A stretch of 39,945 bases of DNA, from contig WHTB01000004.1 of NCBI GenBank assembly GCA_009379735.1, positions 1-39,945 on the forward strand, written 5' to 3'. The position numbers were made by a program, and so were the translations under genes. This document shows positions 35,461-39,945 of the stretch, one piece after another. Each line of letters starts with the position of its first letter. Positions within the stretch are counted from its first letter, which is position 1. The stretch is from Propionibacteriales bacterium. Its GTDB lineage: Bacteria > Actinomycetota > Actinomycetes > Propionibacteriales > Nocardioidaceae. A model generated the notes under the pieces. It searched no databases and had not been told where the DNA came from. It was given only the letters and a program-made list of their open reading frames with translations.

Positions 35461-37349
35461 GCCGCGCTGCCACGCCGTACCGGCTGACCGAGGGGGTGTC
35501 GGCGGACCCGATCCTGGTCGAGATCGTCGAGGGCTACCTGGCGTCGGTCGAGCAGGAGGTCGAGACCGCGATCGGGCGCACCTCGCGCTCGCCGATGATC
35601 CGCGACGCGCACGACTACCGGGCCGGTATCCACGACCGGCACCTGCGCAAGCTGACCGGCCGCTCGTACTCCGCGCTGGTCCACCCGGTGGCCCGCGACT
35701 ACCCGCTCGAGACGATGCGGCCGGGCGACGTGTTCTTCCACAACGACGTCTACCTGTCCGAGGGCGGTATCGGGCATCTGCCGGACCTGTGCGTCACCGC
35801 GCCGGTGTTCCACGACGTCGGCGACGGCCCGGAGGTGGTGGCGTTCGTGCAGGCGTTCGGCCATCACGACGACATCGGCGGGTCCGTGCCGGGCTCGATG
35901 CCGAGCGGGGCGACGAGCGTCTTCGAGGAGGGGCTGATGGTCCCCCCGATCAGGCTGTGGGACAAGGGTGTGCCCAACGAGGCGGCGCTGAAGATCATGA
36001 CCCGCAACTCCCGGATGCCGGAGTCGCTGGCGGCCGACCTGGACGCCGAGTGCTCTGCGTGTCTGATGGGCGCGCGCCGGATGGCGGAGCTGTTCGACCG
36101 CTACGGCAGGACGACCGTCGAGGCCTGCTTCGACGCGATCCTCGACCAGACCACGGAGACGTTCCGCCGCGAGGTCCTGTCCAAGATCCCCACCGGCTCG
36201 TACACCTGGGAGGACTACGCCGAGCACGACGGCGTCGACGCGCCGCGGCTGCACGTCCAGCGCATCACCCTCACCAAGACCGACGACGAACGCCTGGTGA
36301 TCGACTTCACCGGCACCGGGCCGCAGGCCAAGGGCCCGATCAACCACTGCGGCGACTATGCCGACGGCGCGTTCCTGAAGAAGTGGCTGGCGCCGATCCT
36401 GCGCAACCTGGCCGACTCTCCTGAGCGGATGGCCGAGCTGGACGTCAACGAGGGCGTCGCGCCGCTGATCGAGATGCGGTTCCCGCCGCCCGGCACGCTG
36501 GTGACACCGATCTTCCCCGCGCCGACCAATGCCCGGACGTTCGTCATCTTGCGGATGCTCGGCGTGCTCGCGGGCGCGGTGGCGAAGGCGGTGGACGGCA
36601 AGATGCCGGCCGACCAGGAGACGATCCGCTACACCGGCGTGTACGGCGACGACGCCGACGGCAACCCGTACCTCATGCGGGAGGTACTCGGTGGCGGGTC
36701 GGGCGGTCGCTACTACGCCGACGGCGAGGACACCATCCACGTCGTGCCCGACTCGCGCAACCTGCCGACGGAGTTCAGCGAGTCGCGTTTTCCCTTTGTG
36801 GTCGAGCGTCTCGGGCTTGCGGTCGACTCCGGCGGGCCGGGGCTGCACCGCGGGGGACTGGGTTACGAGAAGCACATCCGGATGCTCAAGGACGCGCACT
36901 TCATGTCGATCGCGGACCGCTCGATCCTGGCCTGCTGGGGGGTCAAGGGTGGGCGTGCGGGCCGGCCGTTCTCGGTGACCATCGACCCGGGCGGGCCGGC
37001 CGAGCGGGAGGTGGATGCGCTCGCGGACGCCGAGCCGGTCGCCGCCGGAGAGGTGATCCGCATCCGCACCACGGGCGGCGGCGGGTGGGGCGACCCGCTG
37101 GACCGTCCGTACGACGACGTGCTGCAGGACGTGCGGTGGGGCAAGGTCTCGGTCGACGGCGCACGGGACGACTACGGCGTCGTGCTGACCGGGCCCGCCG
37201 ACGAGCCGGTGCTCGACGAGCCGGCCAGCGTGACGCTGCGCGAGCGGCTGCGAGCGCAGCGCAGTGGGGACCAGCCGTTCTTCGACCGCGGTCCCGGCTA
37301 TGCCCGGCTGTCCGGCGGCGCGTCGGCTGCAGCGGTGGACTGGCGATGA
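35457..37349 (+). CDS. hyuB: Hydantoinase/oxoprolinase subunit B
   Basis: 630-residue HyuB. Seen: DPILVEIVEGYLASVEQEVE start, PGDVFFHNDVYLSEGGIGHLPD, FGHHDDIGGSVPGSMPSGA and a C-terminal RTTGGGGWGDPLDRP. The GTG at 35457 is chosen because it overlaps the hyuA stop and gives the family start; the frame is open further upstream. Length is slightly above many HyuB, with a variable C-terminal tail. Substrate not deducible; see the findings on a second ring-opening activity. Confidence 0.95.
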   Translation: MSRAATPYRLTEGVSADPILVEIVEGYLASVEQEVETAIGRTSRSPMIRDAHDYRAGIHDRHLRKLTGRSYSALVHPVARDYPLETMRPGDVFFHNDVYLSEGGIGHLPDLCVTAPVFHDVGDGPEVVAFVQAFGHHDDIGGSVPGSMPSGATSVFEEGLMVPPIRLWDKGVPNEAALKIMTRNSRMPESLAADLDAECSACLMGARRMAELFDRYGRTTVEACFDAILDQTTETFRREVLSKIPTGSYTWEDYAEHDGVDAPRLHVQRITLTKTDDERLVIDFTGTGPQAKGPINHCGDYADGAFLKKWLAPILRNLADSPERMAELDVNEGVAPLIEMRFPPPGTLVTPIFPAPTNARTFVILRMLGVLAGAVAKAVDGKMPADQETIRYTGVYGDDADGNPYLMREVLGGGSGGRYYADGEDTIHVVPDSRNLPTEFSESRFPFVVERLGLAVDSGGPGLHRGGLGYEKHIRMLKDAHFMSIADRSILACWGVKGGRAGRPFSVTIDPGGPAEREVDALADAEPVAAGEVIRIRTTGGGGWGDPLDRPYDDVLQDVRWGKVSVDGARDDYGVVLTGPADEPVLDEPASVTLRERLRAQRSGDQPFFDRGPGYARLSGGASAAAVDWR

Positions 37350-37371
37350 CGGTGGGGGAGGGGAGTAGCCG

Positions 37372-38376
37372 ATGCGCGTACTGATCGCGCTGGGCGGTAA
37401 CGCGATGACGGCGCCGGACGGTCGGGCCCGGCCGGAGGACCAGATCGCCGCGGTCACGGCGGCCATGCAGCCGGTGGCTGACCTCGTCACCGCGGGCGTC
37501 GAGGTGGTGCTGACGCACGGCAACGGCCCGCAGGTCGGCAACCTGCTGGTGAAGAACGAGCTGGCGGCCGCGGTCGTCCCGCCGGTCCCGCTGGACTGGT
37601 GCGTCGCGCAGACCCAGGGCACGATCGGGCTGATCTTGATCGATGCGCTCGAGTACGCCCTGGCCGCGCGCGGCACCGCCCGGCAGGTCGCGACCCTGGT
37701 CACGCGGACCCGGGTCAGCGCCGACGACCCCGCGATGCTCCGCCCGACGAAGCCGATCGGCCGTTACCTGCCGCACGACGAGGCACTGCCCCTGATCGAG
37801 CACGGGCAGGTGTGGGAGGACCGCGGCAAGCGGGGCTGGAGGCGCGTGGTGGCGAGCCCCGAGCCGCTGGAGATCCTCGACGCCGCCGCGGTGTGCGCCC
37901 TCGTCGACGCGGGCCTGGTGGTGGTCGCGAACGGCGGTGGCGGCATCCCGGTCGTCCGAGAGGCCGACGGCAGTCTGCGCGGCGTCGAGGCGGTGATCGA
38001 CAAGGACCTCGGTGCCGCCGTACTCGCTCAGGCCGTCGGCGCGGAGATCCTCGTGATCGCTACTGACGTCCCGCAGGCGATGCTCGGCTACGACACCCCG
38101 GAGGCCCGGCCGGTCGGCCAGGTCGACGTCGCCACCATGCGCCGGTACGCCGAGGACGGCCACTTCGGCAGCGGAAGCATGGGCCCGAAGGTCGAGGCGG
38201 CCTGCCGGTTCGTCGAGGCCGGTGGCCACCGTGCCGTCATCACGTCCGTCAACCAGATCGCCGCGGCGGTCGACGACGCGATCGGCACCACGGTCGTGCC
38301 GACGCCCGCAGCCCCGAGCAGTCACGACCACGACATCCACGACGCCAACAGAGAGGTGGGGCCGACGCATGCCTGA
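37372..38376 (+). CDS. arcC: Carbamate kinase
   Basis: 334-residue amino-acid-kinase-fold enzyme making ATP from carbamoyl phosphate and ADP. Seen: [58 protein letters not shown] and [13 protein letters not shown], all characteristic. A C-terminal extension of about 25 residues ([15 protein letters not shown]) is unusual. It has no arginine-deiminase or ornithine-carbamoyltransferase neighbours; the only carbamoyl-phosphate source in the locus is the FdrA/DUF1116/DUF2877 set. GGAGGGGAGTAGCCG precedes the ATG. Overlaps the amidohydrolase start by eight bases. Confidence 0.95.
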   Translation: MRVLIALGGNAMTAPDGRARPEDQIAAVTAAMQPVADLVTAGVEVVLTHGNGPQVGNLLVKNELAAAVVPPVPLDWCVAQTQGTIGLILIDALEYALAARGTARQVATLVTRTRVSADDPAMLRPTKPIGRYLPHDEALPLIEHGQVWEDRGKRGWRRVVASPEPLEILDAAAVCALVDAGLVVVANGGGGIPVVREADGSLRGVEAVIDKDLGAAVLAQAVGAEILVIATDVPQAMLGYDTPEARPVGQVDVATMRRYAEDGHFGSGSMGPKVEAACRFVEAGGHRAVITSVNQIAAAVDDAIGTTVVPTPAAPSSHDHDIHDANREVGPTHA

Positions 38377-39475
38377 GCCCATCGAAGTGCGCAAGGTAGC
38401 GATCAAGCACGTGAGCGACGCCTCGGGTCTGGCCGAGCTCATCGACGCCGGTGTCGTGGCGGCCGACCGCGTGGTGGCGGTGGTCGGCAAGACCGAGGGC
38501 AACGGCGGCGTCAACGACTACACCAGGATCATCGCCGACCGGGCCTTCCGCGAGGTGCTGGTCGACCGCGGGACCCGTACGCCTGAGGAAGCCAAGCAGG
38601 TGCCGATCGTGTGGTCGGGCGGCACCGACGGGGTGATCAGCCCTCACGCCACGATCTTCGCGACCGTGCCGGCCGACCAGGCGGCGCAGACCGACGAGCC
38701 GCGGCTCACCGTCGGCTTCGCGATGAGCGAGGCCATCCTGCCCGAGGAGATCGGCCGGCGGCCGATGATCGAGAAGGTGGCCGCTGCGGTGCAGGTGGCG
38801 ATGGAGCGAGCCGGCATCACCGACACCGCCGACGTCCACTACGTACAGACGAAAACGCCGCTGCTCACCATCCACACGATTCGGGACGCGAAGTCCCGCG
38901 GCCAGCACGTGTGGACCGAGGAGACGCACGAGTCGATGGACCTATCCAACGGCTGCACCGGCCTCGGCGTCGCGGTCGCGCTCGGCGAGATCGACCTGCC
39001 CGACGACGCCGACGTCATGCACAACCGTGCGCTCTACTCCGCGGTCGCCTCGTGCTCGTCGGGCGTGGAGCTCGACCAGGCACAGGTTGTCGTGGTGGGC
39101 AACGCGCGCGGAGTCGGCGGCCGCTACCGGATCGGGCACTCGGTGATGAAGGACGCGCTGGACGCGGACGGCATCTGGGCGGCGATCAGGAGCGCGGGGC
39201 TGGAGCTGCCCGAGCGGCCGCACTCCGACGACCTCGACGGTCGCCTGGTCAACGTCTTCCTCAAGTGCGAGGCGAGCCGCGACGGAGCCGTACGGGGGCG
39301 GCGAAACGCCATGCTCGACGACTCCGACGTGCACTGGCACCGGCAGATCAAGGCCTGCGTCGGGGGAGTGGCGTCCGTCGTGACCGGCGACCCGGCGGTG
39401 TTCGTCTCGGTCTCCGCCGCCCACCAGGGGCCGGAGGGCGGAGGACCCGTCGCCGCGATCGTCGACCTGGGCTGA
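38369..39475 (+). CDS. Ring-opening amidohydrolase (barbiturase/cyanuric acid hydrolase family)
   Basis: 368 residues, the length of barbiturase and AtzD/TrzD. The three-repeat fold is visible through its Lys/Ser pairs: Lys41 ([15 protein letters not shown]) with Ser83 (WSGGTDG), Lys162 (VQTKTPLL) with Ser231 (SCSSGVE), and Lys299 (FLKCEASRD) with Ser349 near [16 protein letters not shown]. The family opens barbiturate to ureidomalonate or cyanurate to carboxybiuret; sequence alone does not separate them here. The pyrimidine-type permease and Mo hydroxylase favour barbiturate. The ATG at 38369 is chosen over the open upstream frame because it starts the conserved domain. Confidence 0.93.
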   Translation: MPEPIEVRKVAIKHVSDASGLAELIDAGVVAADRVVAVVGKTEGNGGVNDYTRIIADRAFREVLVDRGTRTPEEAKQVPIVWSGGTDGVISPHATIFATVPADQAAQTDEPRLTVGFAMSEAILPEEIGRRPMIEKVAAAVQVAMERAGITDTADVHYVQTKTPLLTIHTIRDAKSRGQHVWTEETHESMDLSNGCTGLGVAVALGEIDLPDDADVMHNRALYSAVASCSSGVELDQAQVVVVGNARGVGGRYRIGHSVMKDALDADGIWAAIRSAGLELPERPHSDDLDGRLVNVFLKCEASRDGAVRGRRNAMLDDSDVHWHRQIKACVGGVASVVTGDPAVFVSVSAAHQGPEGGGPVAAIVDLG

Positions 39476-39478
39476 CTC

Positions 39479-39907
39479 TCAGAGCTCGTCGAGCACCAGC
39501 GGTCTGACCCGACCGGTCGTCGCAAGGTACAGCGGCCGGACGTCGAGCTCGGCACGACGCGACGCTGCGTCCACGGCGGCGGCCCAGGCCCGGTCGCCGC
39601 CGGAGATCAGCCCGGGACCCGGTCGGCCGAGCGCGATCGCGACCCAACCACCCCCGAGCTGCGCGCGCTGGTCCTCGCAGATGACCATGAGGCGATCAAG
39701 CAGCTCGGGGTCAGGATCGAGGTCAAGCTCCTCGATCTTCAGCAGCCCGGGGGACATGTGGCCCAGCTGGTCGAACCAGAGGATCCAGAGCTGACGCAGG
39801 TCGAACCCCCACGGTCCCATCAGCAGCTGCCAGCGCTCGAGCAGGTCGTCGTCGGTGTGGACAGGGCCCATCTCGTCGGGCGGCACGATCTGGTGTTCAG
39901 CGGTCAT
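39479..39907 (-). CDS. Hypothetical protein
   Basis: 142-residue soluble protein, convergent with the amidohydrolase and three bases from it. No family recognised. It is acidic with a Trp-rich segment (ERWQLLMGPWGFDLRQLWILW) and a C-terminal RRAELDVRPLYLATTGRVRP that could be a small basic strand region. Codon use matches its neighbours and the start ATG at 39907 is plausible, so it is likely a real gene but of unknown role. Confidence 0.7.
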   Translation of the reverse strand: MTAEHQIVPPDEMGPVHTDDDLLERWQLLMGPWGFDLRQLWILWFDQLGHMSPGLLKIEELDLDPDPELLDRLMVICEDQRAQLGGGWVAIALGRPGPGLISGGDRAWAAAVDAASRRAELDVRPLYLATTGRVRPLVLDEL

Positions 39908-39945
39908 CGTCAGAGCATGGCCGATCGCGGCCCAACCCCGTCGCC

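Noticed and set aside
35304-37703. 799-codon minus-strand frame spanning hyuB and carbamate kinase
   Set aside because: Crosses two well-supported genes on the other strand and has no family features.

Overview
The window is very GC-rich, with strong G/C bias at third codon positions, GTG/TTG starts, short 4-base gene overlaps and actinobacterial gene content (PucR, an F420/NADP-type reductase, CoxLMS-type dehydrogenase). It looks like a chromosomal segment of a soil-type actinobacterium, perhaps Nocardioidaceae. The family-level guess is inference.

1-6.8 kb is housekeeping-like: sbcC (its last few codons lie outside the window) and sbcD for DNA end processing, fdhD for molybdenum-cofactor sulfuration, a CzcD-type metal exporter and a PAP2-family membrane phosphatase. 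6.8-17.2 kb is an accessory zone of small regulator-plus-effector modules. They are TetR/reductase/MFS pump (6.8-9.4 kb), a second TetR with divergent operons of alpha/beta hydrolases and small proteins (9.7-13.8 kb), and MarR with a DHA2 pump and an NTF2-like protein (14.2-16.8 kb). Each module has a clear palindromic operator. The zone also carries a frameshifted gene duplicate, a tetR fragment and a probable group II intron fragment. 17.2-19.9 kb holds an XRE-HTH/MurA-like fusion with its own operator and an AlkZ-like DNA glycosylase.

19.9-39.5 kb is a large N-heterocycle catabolic locus around a PucR regulator. On the minus strand are DUF2877, FdrA and DUF1116 genes, the three families of the oxamate carbamoyltransferase (AllFGH). 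On the plus strand, in one tight run, are a UraA-like permease, a three-subunit molybdenum hydroxylase, a CoxG-like protein, a nitrilase-family amidase, HyuA/HyuB, carbamate kinase and a ring-opening amidohydrolase (barbiturase/cyanuric acid hydrolase family).

My reading, which is inference, is an energy-conserving oxidative pyrimidine route. Uracil enters by the permease and is hydroxylated to barbiturate by the Mo enzyme. The amidohydrolase opens the ring to ureidomalonate. Because ureidomalonate is the one-carbon homologue of oxalurate, the FdrA/DUF1116/DUF2877 complex could cleave it with phosphate to carbamoyl phosphate plus malonamate. Carbamate kinase would then make ATP and the amidase would release malonate. 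Hydantoin/parabanate or cyanurate-type substrates remain alternatives, and HyuAB is not accounted for by the simple scheme.
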